In this document: piece by piece, positions 39,258 to 47,876 of the stretch | Numbering within the stretch: position 1 is the stretch's first letter | Layout: each line of letters starts with the position of its first letter | NCBI GenBank assembly: GCA_017436955.1 | Contig: JAFSCD010000008.1 | Coordinates: 1-64,000 of the forward strand | From: Oscillospiraceae bacterium | GTDB lineage: Bacteria; Bacillota; Clostridia; Oscillospirales; Oscillospiraceae | Length of the DNA: 64,000 nt | Reading direction: 5' to 3' | Notes under the pieces: generated by a model | Database searches by the model: none | What the model was told of the DNA's origin: nothing | The model's input: the letters and a program-made list of their open reading frames with translations, nothing else | Made by a program: the position numbers and the translations under genes

Positions 39258-41687
39258 TTATTCAATGACCTCATAACCGGCATCGGTGATCGCCTTTTTC
39301 AGCGCATCCGCTGATGCGTTTCCGGTGACCGTGACGGTCTTTGCCTGCAGATCAACCACGGCATCCTCCGCACCGGCAACGCCTTTGCAAACCTTTTCCA
39401 CCATAGCCTTACAATGAGTACACATCATACCCTCAACGTGAAGAACAGTTGTCATATTCGTTTCCTCCTTGTGTATCGTTTCTGTGTGGGGACGGAACCG
39501 GCGCAGCCGCAGCGCGTTACTCACAACAAATACAGAGCTCAGACTCATGGCTGCCGCGCCGATCATCGGATTCAGCAGGCCGAAAAATGCCACCGGGATG
39601 CCCAGGCAGTTATAGAAAAACGCCCAGAAAAGATTCTGCCGGATAATGCGGAACGTGGCCTTACTCAGGGCGATCGCGTTGGAAACACTTTCCAGCGAGC
39701 CGTTCATCAGCACCACATCTGCCGATTGCATCGCGATGTCTGTTCCGGCGCCGATGGCCATACCCACATCGGCTGTAACCAGCGCCGGCGCATCGTTAAT
39801 GCCGTCGCCCACCATCAGCACCCGCTTTCCTTGCGCCTGCAGGCGCTTCACAGCTTCCGCCTTTTGGGTGGGCAGCACATCGGAGATCACCTGATCTATT
39901 CCCGCCTTTTGGGCGATGGCGTTGGCGGTTTTTCCGTTGTCGCCGGTGAGCATTACAATACGCAGCTTTTGCTTCCGCATCGCCGCAACCGCCCGGGCAG
40001 AGTCAGGTTTCAGCACGTCTGCCGCTGCGATCACGCCCAGAAACCGTCCGGTTTCATCACCAAAGTACAGCGGTGTTTTTCCCATATCCGAAAGCCGGGG
40101 ATATTCGGGTGCCCGGATGCCCTTTTCTTCCATCAGCCTGCGGTTGCCGCCAAAATAGCGGACACCGTCTACGGTGCCGCTGACACCGAAGCCGGGCAGC
40201 GTCTCAAAGTCCGAAATTTCCGGCACCTGCATACTCTCGCAGTGGCGCAAGATCGCCTTGGCAAAGGGATGCTCCGAGGGCTGCTCCAAAGCCGCCGCAA
40301 CGGTCAGCAGTTCACTTTCCGTCGTGCCGGGCAGAACATCCGTCACCGCGGGCTTGCCGGCGGTCAGGGTACCGGTCTTATCCAGCACCACGGTATCCAC
40401 GCTGTGCAGATGCTCCAGCGCGGCGCCGTTTTTGAACAGCACGCCCATAGCCGCGCCCTTGCCGGTGCCTACCATAATGGCAACCGGGGTCGCCAGACCC
40501 AAAGCGCAGGGGCAGGAAATCACCAGCACGGAAATCGCGGTAGTCAGAGAAAATTCCAAGCCTTTTCCCAGCGCCATCCACAGCACAAAGGCTGCCAGGG
40601 CGATGCTCATCACCACCGGCACGAAAACGCCGGCAATTTTATCTGCCAGCCGGGCGATGGGGGCTTTGGAGCCGCCGGCTTCCTCCACCAAATGAATGAT
40701 CTTCTGCAAGGTGGTATCCTCACCCACCTGCTCCGCGCGGAAGGTAAAATACCCTTCGGTATTCACGGTGGCTGCCGCCACCCGGGAGCCGGGATTTACC
40801 TCCACCGGCACACTTTCGCCGGTAAGGGCGCTTTGGTCCACACTGCCACGACCGGTCAGCACCGTTCCGTCCACCGGGATGCGACCGCCGGAGCGGATGA
40901 CCACGATATCCCCCGCCCGTACCTGCTCTGCAGGGATGATCTCCTCCACGCCGTCACGAAGCACCGTTGCGGTCTCCGGGCGCAGCTTCATTAACGCCTT
41001 GATGGCGTCGCCGGTTTTGCCTTTGGCTCTGGTCTCCAGGAATTTACCCAGTGTGATCAGCGTCAGGATCATAGCCGCCGATTCAAAATACAGATTTTCG
41101 CTGTAAAATTCTACGGTTTCCCAATTCCCCTGCCCCATGGCATAGGCCATCCGCGCCAGCGCCGCAACGCCGTAAACAAGCGCCGCGCCTGAGCCGACAG
41201 CGATCAGCGAATCCATATTGGGGCTGCGGTGCCAAAGCGCCTTCAGACCCCGGGCATAATAGACCCTGTTCAGGAATATAACCGGCAGTGTCAGGAAAAG
41301 CTGTATCAGTGCCGCCAGCACAGCATTTTCTCTGCCGTGGACGAAATGGGGCATCGGCAAGCCCACCATATGACCCATCGTAAAATACATCAAAACGATG
41401 AGAAATACCGCAGACAGGATGCTCCGCCGCTTCATTTCCTTCAGCGCAGTCTCTGCAGGGGCTTTTTCCTGCTTTTTCTCCCCGGCAGGCGCCGCGCCGT
41501 AGCCGGCATCGGTCACCGCGCGAAGAATAGCGCCGCTGACGTTTTCGTTATCCGCATCCACCGTCATAGTGCCGCCCAGCAGATTTACCTCACAGCTATT
41601 CACACCGGGAACTGCTTTCGTAACCTTCTCCACACGGGCAGAGCAGGCAGCGCAGGTCATACCGGTAATGATAAATTTCAGCTTCAC
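39258..41687 (-). CDS. copA: Copper-transporting P1B-ATPase with C-terminal CopZ domain
   Basis: This 809-residue pump exports Cu(I). An N-terminal metal domain has GMTCAACSARV (Cys12, Cys15). The membrane ion site is ISCPCALGLATPVA. The phosphorylation site is DKTGTLTAGKP, then PSEHPFAKAI and GDGINDAPALV. The last 65 residues are a second metal domain (VEGMMCTHCKAMVEKVC, Cys756 and Cys759) resembling the free chaperone CopZ. I start the gene at GTG 41687, nine bases after AAAGGAGG. A strong internal ribosome binding site at 39455 could yield free CopZ. Neighbouring genes downstream are truA and the ArsC-like gene. Confidence 0.94.
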   Translation of the reverse strand: MKLKFIITGMTCAACSARVEKVTKAVPGVNSCEVNLLGGTMTVDADNENVSGAILRAVTDAGYGAAPAGEKKQEKAPAETALKEMKRRSILSAVFLIVLMYFTMGHMVGLPMPHFVHGRENAVLAALIQLFLTLPVIFLNRVYYARGLKALWHRSPNMDSLIAVGSGAALVYGVAALARMAYAMGQGNWETVEFYSENLYFESAAMILTLITLGKFLETRAKGKTGDAIKALMKLRPETATVLRDGVEEIIPAEQVRAGDIVVIRSGGRIPVDGTVLTGRGSVDQSALTGESVPVEVNPGSRVAAATVNTEGYFTFRAEQVGEDTTLQKIIHLVEEAGGSKAPIARLADKIAGVFVPVVMSIALAAFVLWMALGKGLEFSLTTAISVLVISCPCALGLATPVAIMVGTGKGAAMGVLFKNGAALEHLHSVDTVVLDKTGTLTAGKPAVTDVLPGTTESELLTVAAALEQPSEHPFAKAILRHCESMQVPEISDFETLPGFGVSGTVDGVRYFGGNRRLMEEKGIRAPEYPRLSDMGKTPLYFGDETGRFLGVIAAADVLKPDSARAVAAMRKQKLRIVMLTGDNGKTANAIAQKAGIDQVISDVLPTQKAEAVKRLQAQGKRVLMVGDGINDAPALVTADVGMAIGAGTDIAMQSADVVLMNGSLESVSNAIALSKATFRIIRQNLFWAFFYNCLGIPVAFFGLLNPMIGAAAMSLSSVFVVSNALRLRRFRPHTETIHKEETNMTTVLHVEGMMCTHCKAMVEKVCKGVAGAEDAVVDLQAKTVTVTGNASADALKKAITDAGYEVIE
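39453..39470 (-). promoter_or_regulatory. Internal Shine-Dalgarno and ATG at the CopA/CopZ junction
   Basis: On the minus strand AAGGAGGAAA is followed, eight bases after GGAGG, by an in-frame ATG (codon 745), exactly where the C-terminal metal domain begins. The codons there (HKEET) are in the linker, where protein constraint should be weak, so the match looks selected. Free CopZ would be 65 residues (39258-39455). Confidence 0.7.
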
Positions 41688-41821
41688 GCTGCTTCGCCTC
41701 CTTTCGGGCATTCTTGACAACAAACCGTCTTTGTGCTACTATTTTACCATATCATTTGCATTTTTTCAAGCATACACATTTGCCAATATACCGCTTTTGC
41801 GAAACTGTAAGGAGAAGTTTT

Positions 41822-42664
41822 ATGAATATCAAAATTCTGTCTGACAGCACCTGCGACCTGTCCCCCGAGCAACTGAAGGAGCATGACATTACCCTGGCCC
41901 GCCTGACGGTCGTCAAAGACGGTGAGGCTTTTGTTGACGGTCTGACCATTACGCCTGCCGATATTTTCGCCCACGTGGCCGCCGGTGGCGATCTTTGCTC
42001 CACCACTGCCAACAACATCGGCGATTATCAGAAGCTGTTTGATGAATTCTGCCCCAAGTATGACGGCGTTATCCTCATCACTATCGGCTCTGCTTTCTCC
42101 TCCTGCTACCAGAATGCCTGCCTGGCAGCCGAGGATTATCCCAACGTCCGGGTCATTGATTCCATGAATCTTTCCACCGGTCAGGGTCACGTTGTTCTGG
42201 AAGCCTGCCGTCTGGCAAAGACCTGCGAGAGTCTGGACGAGATTGCTGAAAAGCTGAACGCCCTTGTACCCCGTGTGGAAGCCAGCTTCCTGCTGGATCA
42301 GCTGAAATATATGGTAAAGGGCGGTCGCTGCAGCAGCGCTGCAGCGCTGGGCGCAAATCTTTTGAACCTGAAGCCCTGCATCGAAGTCCGCAACGGCAAA
42401 ATGAGCGTTGTCAAGAAATACCGCGGCAATTACGCCAAGTGCCTGGCCGCCTATGTCCAGGATCGGCTGGCTGACCGGGATGACATCATCCGCAACGAGC
42501 TGTTTCTGACCTACACTCCCGTTACCGACGAGTGCCTGGCCGCCGTTAAGGAAGCCATTGACGAGTACGGTCATTTTGAAACCGTCTATGAGACCACCGC
42601 TGGCTGCACCGTTTCCTGCCATTGCGGTCCTGCCACGCTGGGCGTCCTGTTCGTCCGCAAGTAA
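41822..42664 (+). CDS. DegV family fatty-acid-binding protein
   Basis: This 280-residue protein begins IKILSDSTCDLSPEQLKEHDI, the DegV lead. It has STTANNIGDYQKLFDEF, VILITIGSAFSSCYQNA, RVIDSMNLSTGQG and the FLLDQLKYMVKGGRCSSAAALGANLLNLKPCIEVRNG segment. DegV/FakB proteins bind a fatty acid for the kinase FakA. It is preceded by AAGGAG. Its likely terminator lies inside the inverted-repeat element downstream. No fakA is adjacent. Confidence 0.92.
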   Translation: MNIKILSDSTCDLSPEQLKEHDITLARLTVVKDGEAFVDGLTITPADIFAHVAAGGDLCSTTANNIGDYQKLFDEFCPKYDGVILITIGSAFSSCYQNACLAAEDYPNVRVIDSMNLSTGQGHVVLEACRLAKTCESLDEIAEKLNALVPRVEASFLLDQLKYMVKGGRCSSAAALGANLLNLKPCIEVRNGKMSVVKKYRGNYAKCLAAYVQDRLADRDDIIRNELFLTYTPVTDECLAAVKEAIDEYGHFETVYETTAGCTVSCHCGPATLGVLFVRK

Positions 42665-42669
42665 ATCGC

Positions 42670-42975
42670 AAACGACTCCACAAGGGCAGCGCGCCATAGT
42701 GATAAAATGGTTTTGAACGGTCCCTTTTCCGCTTAACTTCACAAAAAATTCCCGAAATGCGTCAGCATTCCGGGAATTTTGTTATTTGTTAATCAAAAAA
42801 GTTACCACTTCAAAACTGCTACGCACCTAAAAAGGATGGGGGTTTTCCCGAGATAAGACAAAAGATCGCAGAAATCCTGGGTGGATTTCAAGGGCTTTTG
42901 CCGCAATATTGGGGAAATCCACGCCTTTTTAGGCAATTTATCACTATGGTGCACTGCCCAGCTGTGGAGTCGTTT
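42670..42975. mobile_element. MITE-like element with 37-39 bp terminal inverted repeats
   Basis: The ends at 42670-42706 and 42937-42975 are imperfect inverted copies (about 33 of 37 positions match; outer 13 bases AAACGACTCCACA identical; inner CCATAGTGATAAA identical). The 306-bp interior has no gene. It has more pairing: CCTAAAAAGG (42826-42835) with its complement at 42924-42933, and GTGGATTTC/GAAATCCAC at 42881/42914. The terminator hairpin at 42745 lies inside. No transposase is present, so any movement would need an enzyme supplied elsewhere. A clear target duplication is not visible. Confidence 0.7.
42745..42780 (+). terminator. Terminator hairpin after degV (related to 32887)
   Basis: Stem AAAATTCCCG-a-AATGC / GCATT-c-CGGGAATTTT with loop GTCA, then TGTTATTTGTT. 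It shares the internal A/C mismatch with the hairpin at 32887 and differs by a compensated pair. Confidence 0.75.
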
Positions 42976-43045
42976 TTTACAAAAAAGCGGTGTCGTTGCG
43001 CACCGGCTCGGAATGACCTTTTTATTTTCCTGATGTGATTGCCAC

Positions 43046-43073
43046 TTGTATTTTTTATTCGGTGTGCTATACT
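43046..43073 (+). promoter_or_regulatory. Promoter of the ThrE-type exporter
   Basis: TTGTAT and TATACT are separated by 16 bases, about 38 bases before the ATG, just outside the inverted-repeat element. Confidence 0.6.
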
Positions 43074-43110
43074 AATTTCTGTCAATAATTTCTCTTTGGA
43101 GGATCCAATT

Positions 43111-44334
43111 ATGGAGTATTCAAAGGTTCTTGACCTGGTGTCGGACCTGGGCTACGAGCTGGCGATGAACGGTGCGGAGACCTTCCGTGTGGAGGAGAGC
43201 ATCTATCTCGTCCTGAAGGCCTATGATATCGACGCCGAGGTCTTTGCCATTCCCAACTGTATGCACATCAGCATCGAGCCGGTGATCGGTCGGCCGCTGA
43301 CCCGTATGCGCCGCATTGGCGCCCACGGCAGTGACCTGGATGCTGTGGAGCGTTTTTCCAGCCTGAGCCGCCGGATCTGTGCCGAGCGTCCCGCACCGGA
43401 GATCGCTGCCAAATGGCTGGAAGAAGCCAAGCAGCAGCGCCGCTCTTTCCGGCTGCCCATCCATATGGCCGGCTACTTTTTGGGTGCATTCGGCTTTGCG
43501 CTGCTGTTTGGCGGCAATCTGGCCGACGCCGTTTGCTCCGGTCTTTGCGGATTGATGGTCTGCCTTGTCAACCGGCTCATCGACCACTTGGGCGGCAACC
43601 TCTTTTTCCGCACCGTCGCGGCGGCGTTTCCCATGGCGCTGCTGGCCAGCGGTCTGGAGGCGCTGAATCTGGTTGGAAATATCGACTGCGTGATCATCGG
43701 CGCGCTGATGCTTCTGGTGCCGGGTCTGCTTTTTACCAACGCCATGCGTGACATCATTTTCGGCGATACCAATTCCGGCATCAACCGCATCGTGCAGGTG
43801 CTGCTGATCGCCGTTGCCACCGCTCTGGGCACCGCTGTCGCCCTGAATTGCGGCACCTGGCTATGGGGCGCACCGGCGGAGGCCGCGGTGATCGACCACA
43901 ATATCGCCATCCACTGCATCGCCGCCTTTGTCGCCTGCTTCGGCTTCGCCATTTTCTTCAATATCCACGGTCCGGATATCGCGATCTGCGGGTTGGGCGG
44001 CGTTCTCGCCTGGGTCACCTACTTACTTCTTTGCAGGCCGGGCTCCAGCGACCTGCTGGGCTACTTCTGCGGCGCTATCGTGGCGTCTGCCTACGCCGAG
44101 ATAATGGCACGTGTCCGCAAGCGCCCTGCCATTTCCTATCTGGTCATCGGCATTTTCCCGCTGATCCCCGGCGCAGGCGCTTACTACACCATGAATTCTG
44201 CCGTTCAGGGCAACACCGCCCAATTCGCGTCCCAGGGTATGCACACCATTGCCATCGCAGGCATTATGGCGCTGGGTATCCTGCTGGTATCGTCCACGGT
44301 GCGGATCCTCAACACCCACCGCAGGAAAAAGTAA
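43111..44334 (+). CDS. Threonine/serine exporter ThrE-type
   Basis: This 407-residue membrane protein fuses both ThrE parts. Residues about 1-235 match the N-terminal half (GYELAMNGAETFRVEESI, IGRPLTRMRRIGAHGSDLD, then helices and LLVPGLLFTNAMRDIIFGDTNSG). The C-terminal half has further helices and RKRPAISYLVIGIFPLIPGAGAYYTMNSAVQG. Many Firmicutes split these halves into two genes. It probably exports small amino acids. ATG 43111 follows GGAGGATC. A strong terminator follows. Confidence 0.88.
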   Translation: MEYSKVLDLVSDLGYELAMNGAETFRVEESIYLVLKAYDIDAEVFAIPNCMHISIEPVIGRPLTRMRRIGAHGSDLDAVERFSSLSRRICAERPAPEIAAKWLEEAKQQRRSFRLPIHMAGYFLGAFGFALLFGGNLADAVCSGLCGLMVCLVNRLIDHLGGNLFFRTVAAAFPMALLASGLEALNLVGNIDCVIIGALMLLVPGLLFTNAMRDIIFGDTNSGINRIVQVLLIAVATALGTAVALNCGTWLWGAPAEAAVIDHNIAIHCIAAFVACFGFAIFFNIHGPDIAICGLGGVLAWVTYLLLCRPGSSDLLGYFCGAIVASAYAEIMARVRKRPAISYLVIGIFPLIPGAGAYYTMNSAVQGNTAQFASQGMHTIAIAGIMALGILLVSSTVRILNTHRRKK

Positions 44335-44339
44335 AAAAT

Positions 44340-44368
44340 AAAACCGGAGGTCCGTGACCTCCGGTTTT
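44340..44368. terminator. Bidirectional terminator
   Basis: A 13-bp perfect stem (AAAACCGGAGGTC/GACCTCCGGTTTT) with loop CGT and a T-run between the convergent ThrE-type and beta-propeller genes. Confidence 0.9.
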
Positions 44369-44378
44369 TTATGTTCAG

Positions 44379-45893
44379 TTAGCAGAACTTGAAGGAGAAT
44401 GCGTCGGCGTCGCACATCTTCAGTTTCAGGCAGACCGCCTTGCCGTTCAGGGTCGTCAGATCGCCGGCAAAGTCCACCGGGCGCTCAATGGCATCGCCGA
44501 AGATACGGGTATCGGTGAAGCCCTCCAGCGCGTTGCCATCCTCGTCCGTCAGGGTAACTTCAATGTAGCCGCCGGCAGAGGTGCGGAAATTCATTTCCAG
44601 CTTACCGCCTTCGAAGGTAAAGGGCTTCGTCACATAGGTAGCGCCCTTGCCGTTGGCGTGGACGCAGGCAAAGCCGTCGATACGCATGGTATAGCGGTAC
44701 AGATCCACATATTTCAGCAGAAAGCCTTTCGACTCACGGTCCCACTTGGTAATGGGCATGATCATCGCCAGCTCCCGTTCACCGAAATCGTTGACATTTT
44801 CCATCATGCCCACGGCAGGATAGCAGCAGCCGTAGAACCAGTTGTCCGCGTTTTCCGGACCGGGCGTAAAATACGCCTCGTCAAAGCGGAACCAATCGGA
44901 CTTGTTCTCGGAGTACATAAAGCCGCAGTCGGTCACCGCCGTTGCGCAGCGGGACATCACCTTGTACAGCTCACTTCTCTGGGCATTGGCAGGCAGATGA
45001 TCGTGATTGGGCGTCCAGGTGGAGTACTCAAAGTACCGGGAGGGGAAGCCGATCCACATACCGTCGCCACGGTAGTAAGGAATCACGCCGTTGGTGTACA
45101 TCTGGGTCTCCGGCGAACCTTCCTGGTACCGCAGATCCTCGGGGTAGCTCCAGTGGCGGAAATCCTTGGAAACAGAGTGGCACACATCACGCACCCAGAC
45201 CTTGGTCTCAATTTCCGGTGCGCAGTAGCCTACGTGCAGATCACGGAAATACACGTGATACATCTCATCCTCGGGGCTCCAGTAAACCACATTATGGGTA
45301 TCAAAGCGACCTTCCAGATCCAGTACCTCGGCCTCGGGGTCAAAGTGGATGCCGTCAGCAGACTTGAAATACAGCAGCACACGGTTGCTGTCCATACCGC
45401 TTCTGCGCTTGGTCTCGGGGCCACGGGTATCGTAAGCGATGCCCTTGTAGCGCTCATCAGGCGGACAGTTGGGGTTTTCATCCTTATAGACGAAAAAATT
45501 GTCGAAGGTATTGCCGGCATCGTGATCGATGATCACGTTGTTGTTATAGTCACCGTTGACGGGGTAAATACCCAGATTGGGCTTGACCCAGTGGATACCG
45601 TCCTCACTTTCCGCATAGCAGAAGCGCATATCCGGCACGTCCATCTCGTGGGCGTCAATGCTGTTGAGGTTCTTGCGCATACTGGCGCAGTAGTACATTC
45701 TGTACTTTTTGATATCCGCATCATAGAAAAAGCTCGGATAGGAGATCCTGTTGTTCTCCCACAGCTCGTGGAAGGTCATAATTCTTTCACGGCGGATGGG
45801 CCTGTCACCCAGCCGGATGTAGGCAGTCGTCTTTTCGGTGTCCATCAATGCGTGGTTAAAGAAGAACTGCCGCTTTGTTCCAATGCTTCTCAT
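44379..45893 (-). CDS. Glycosidase-like five-bladed beta-propeller protein
   Basis: This 504-residue protein has repeated propeller-like strands of the GH32/GH43/GH68 type: SYPSFFYDADIKKYRMYYCAS, FCYAESEDGIHWVKPNLGI, THNVVYWSPEDEMYHVYFRDL, and VSKDFRHWSYPEDLRYQ. A C-terminal beta-sandwich (about 400-504) ends GKAVCLKLKMCDADAFSFKFC. The nucleophile and acid residues cannot be assigned with confidence, and the family number is uncertain. There is no signal peptide. GAGGAGGT precedes the ATG. With the GH172-like gene at 14 kb it suggests use of host or plant glycans. Confidence 0.65.
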   Translation of the reverse strand: MRSIGTKRQFFFNHALMDTEKTTAYIRLGDRPIRRERIMTFHELWENNRISYPSFFYDADIKKYRMYYCASMRKNLNSIDAHEMDVPDMRFCYAESEDGIHWVKPNLGIYPVNGDYNNNVIIDHDAGNTFDNFFVYKDENPNCPPDERYKGIAYDTRGPETKRRSGMDSNRVLLYFKSADGIHFDPEAEVLDLEGRFDTHNVVYWSPEDEMYHVYFRDLHVGYCAPEIETKVWVRDVCHSVSKDFRHWSYPEDLRYQEGSPETQMYTNGVIPYYRGDGMWIGFPSRYFEYSTWTPNHDHLPANAQRSELYKVMSRCATAVTDCGFMYSENKSDWFRFDEAYFTPGPENADNWFYGCCYPAVGMMENVNDFGERELAMIMPITKWDRESKGFLLKYVDLYRYTMRIDGFACVHANGKGATYVTKPFTFEGGKLEMNFRTSAGGYIEVTLTDEDGNALEGFTDTRIFGDAIERPVDFAGDLTTLNGKAVCLKLKMCDADAFSFKFC

Positions 45894-45948
45894 AAGTACC
45901 TCCTCATGATAACCATTTTATGGGTTTTGTACATTGTAATACAAAACG

Positions 45949-45983
45949 CCCCGATTTGCAAGTACCTATCTTGCAAATCGGGG
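45949..45983 (-). terminator. Terminator of the ylxM-trmD operon
   Basis: A 14-bp perfect stem (CCCCGATTTGCAAG/CTTGCAAATCGGGG) with a seven-base loop lies about 14 bases after the trmD stop and is followed on the minus strand by CGTTTTGT. Confidence 0.85.
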
Positions 45984-45996
45984 GGTAAATATTGCA

Positions 45997-46743
45997 TTAG
46001 CCTTGTGCGTCTTCCTCTGCCATCTCCTGCAGCAGCTTTCTGTCCTGCCTGGAGCTCAAGTCCAGCTTCGCGTACATATCCGGTCTGCGCTCACGGGTAC
46101 GGCGCAGCGCCTGCTTACGGCGCCATTGGCGCACCTTTTCGTGATTGCCGGAGGTTAAGATCTCCGGGATCGGGCGACCGTGCCACACCGCAGGACGGGT
46201 ATACTGGGGATATTCCAGAAGCCCGTTATAATGGCTCTCATCCTCGAAGCATTCCGGGTCAGCCAGCACGCCGGGTACCATACGGCACACCGCATCGGTC
46301 ACTGCCATAGCGGCGATCTCGCCGCCGGTAAGCACGAAGTCACCCAGAGAGATCTCCTCATCCACGCACTCGTCGATAAACCGCTGATCAATGCCCTCAT
46401 AATGTCCGCACACCAGCACCAGGTTATCCCTTTTGCTGAGCCGGATGGCATCCGCCTGCTTGAAAGTATGTCCGCAGGGGGAAAGATAAATGGTATGCAC
46501 CGGGCCTTCCGCTTCCTCACAGATGGCTTCCCAGCAGCGATACAGCGGGTCTGCGGTCATCACCGCACCTCTGCCGCCGCCGTAAGGATAGTCATCGGTC
46601 TGATTCTGCTTATTGGCGGTGTAATCCCGGATCTGATGAGCTTCGATGCGGATAATGCCCCGATCCTGAGCTCTGCCCAGAATACTGTCTGACAGCACAT
46701 CGCCCAAAGATTCCGGAAACAGCGTCATAATATCAATCCTCAT
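45997..46743 (-). CDS. trmD: tRNA (guanine37-N1)-methyltransferase
   Basis: This 248-residue SPOUT methyltransferase prevents frameshifting by methylating G37. Signatures: MRIDIMTLFPESLGD, the DYPYGGGRGAVM segment, ICGHYEGIDQRF-like VCGHYEGIDQRFIDECVDEEISLGDFVLTGGE (trefoil knot), and ESHYNGLLEYPQYTRP. It overlaps rimM by 11 bases, so they are coupled. Confidence 0.96.
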   Translation of the reverse strand: MRIDIMTLFPESLGDVLSDSILGRAQDRGIIRIEAHQIRDYTANKQNQTDDYPYGGGRGAVMTADPLYRCWEAICEEAEGPVHTIYLSPCGHTFKQADAIRLSKRDNLVLVCGHYEGIDQRFIDECVDEEISLGDFVLTGGEIAAMAVTDAVCRMVPGVLADPECFEDESHYNGLLEYPQYTRPAVWHGRPIPEILTSGNHEKVRQWRRKQALRRTRERRPDMYAKLDLSSRQDRKLLQEMAEEDAQG

Positions 46744-47224
46744 CTGTGCGCATCCCCTCGATGATTTTTACCTGCATCACATTCGCTTCCATATCCGTGA
46801 ACAGAATGAACTGCTTGACCGCCGGGATCATATAGCTGTGCTCACCCTTGACCACATACACGCTGTTGCCGGGATAATCCAGCACCTCCACGATCCTGCC
46901 CAGCTCGGTGCCGTCGCACAGCACTGCCATACCGATCAGCTCATCGGCGAAGATCACCTCATCGTCAATATCCTCCCGGTACAGCTCCAGCACCTTGCCA
47001 CGCATCGCCTGGGCAGCCTCCATGGTATCAATGCCGCCGAGCTTCACCAGATCGCAGGTTTTCTGCACACGGCAGCTTTCTATGGCGTATTCCTTTCCGT
47101 CGATCCGGCAGCGATCAAAATCGCACAGATCCTCCGGGCTGTCCAGCCAGGGCAGCACCTTCACTTCGCCACGAACACCGTGGGTGGTAACGATCTCGCC
47201 GGCTTTGATAAACGGAAGTCTCAT
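46733..47224 (-). CDS. rimM: Ribosome maturation factor RimM
   Basis: This 163-residue protein helps assemble the 30S head. The N-terminal barrel starts FIKAGEIVTTHGVRGEVKVLPWLDSPED, with VQKTCDLVKLGGIDTMEAAQAMRGKVL. A PRC-barrel follows (DELIGMAVLCDGTELGRIVEVLDYPGNSVYVVK, YMIPAVKQFILFTDMEANVMQVKII). It precedes trmD in the conserved order. Confidence 0.96.
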   Translation of the reverse strand: MRLPFIKAGEIVTTHGVRGEVKVLPWLDSPEDLCDFDRCRIDGKEYAIESCRVQKTCDLVKLGGIDTMEAAQAMRGKVLELYREDIDDEVIFADELIGMAVLCDGTELGRIVEVLDYPGNSVYVVKGEHSYMIPAVKQFILFTDMEANVMQVKIIEGMRTDED

Positions 47225-47281
47225 AGTGTTTTCTCCTTTATAGCACGCAAAGAATTGCGTAAATCCTCTTAAAATTGGGAA

Positions 47282-47307
47282 ATGCGTGGCGAAAACCCGC
47301 CACGCAT
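47282..47307 (-). terminator. Hairpin between khpA and rimM
   Basis: A 10-bp perfect stem (ATGCGTGGCG/CGCCACGCAT) lies five bases after the khpA stop, but the following bases on the minus strand (TTTCCC) are only weakly T-rich. It may give partial termination or mRNA processing within the operon. Confidence 0.5.
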
Positions 47308-47312
47308 ATCCG

Positions 47313-47543
47313 TCAATCCACGATATCGACAGTTACCTTCTCGCCAGTGCGCTGGGCAACCGTCTTAACGATGGTACGGATCTCCTTGGCGATCCGACCC
47401 TGGCGGCCGATAACCTTGCCCATATCGCCTTCGGCGACACGCAGCTGAAGCACCTTACCGTTTTCGCCTTCCAGCTCGGTAACGGTGACGGAATCGGGAT
47501 CGTCCACCAGATTCTTTGCCATATACAGCAAAAGTTCTTTCAT
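47313..47543 (-). CDS. khpA: KH-domain RNA-binding protein KhpA
   Basis: This 76-residue single-KH protein contains the loop VIGRQGRIAKEIRTIVKTVA typical of YlqC/KhpA. With KhpB it binds RNA and affects cell division and elongation in Gram-positives. It lies between rpsP and rimM, its standard position. The rpsP stop is 22 bases upstream. Confidence 0.93.
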   Translation of the reverse strand: MKELLLYMAKNLVDDPDSVTVTELEGENGKVLQLRVAEGDMGKVIGRQGRIAKEIRTIVKTVAQRTGEKVTVDIVD

Positions 47544-47565
47544 TGCGCTAACTCCTTCGGGGTTC

Positions 47566-47805
47566 TTACAGCACGCCGGCCTTCTTCAGCAGACCGCGAA
47601 CGGTGTCAGTGGGCTGTGCGCCGTTCTTGATCCAAGCCTGAGCCTTTTCAGCATCGACAGTGATGTTGTCGGACTCCAGCAGGGGGTTGTAAGTGCCGAT
47701 CTCCTCGATGCAGCGGCCGTCACGGGGAGAGCGGGAATCTGCAACAACGATACGGTAGAAGGGAGCCTTCTTTGCGCCCATTCTTCTCAGTCTGATCTTA
47801 ACCAT
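47566..47805 (-). CDS. rpsP: 30S ribosomal protein S16
   Basis: This 79-residue protein starts [20 protein letters not shown] and continues [20 protein letters not shown], as in all S16. I chose ATG 47805 as family start, after GGAGGTG; an upstream in-frame ATG adds five residues. Confidence 0.97.
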   Translation of the reverse strand: MVKIRLRRMGAKKAPFYRIVVADSRSPRDGRCIEEIGTYNPLLESDNITVDAEKAQAWIKNGAQPTDTVRGLLKKAGVL

Positions 47806-47876
47806 GGGTTTCACCTCCAATAATAATCTTTCGTAGATCTATATCGCAAAGCTTTTTGCTTTTAACGAACACATTT

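Noticed and set aside
39414-40994. 526-codon frame opposite copA
   Set aside because: Antisense to copA motifs CPC, DKTGT and GDGINDAP; His/Gln/Arg-rich composition of a shadow.
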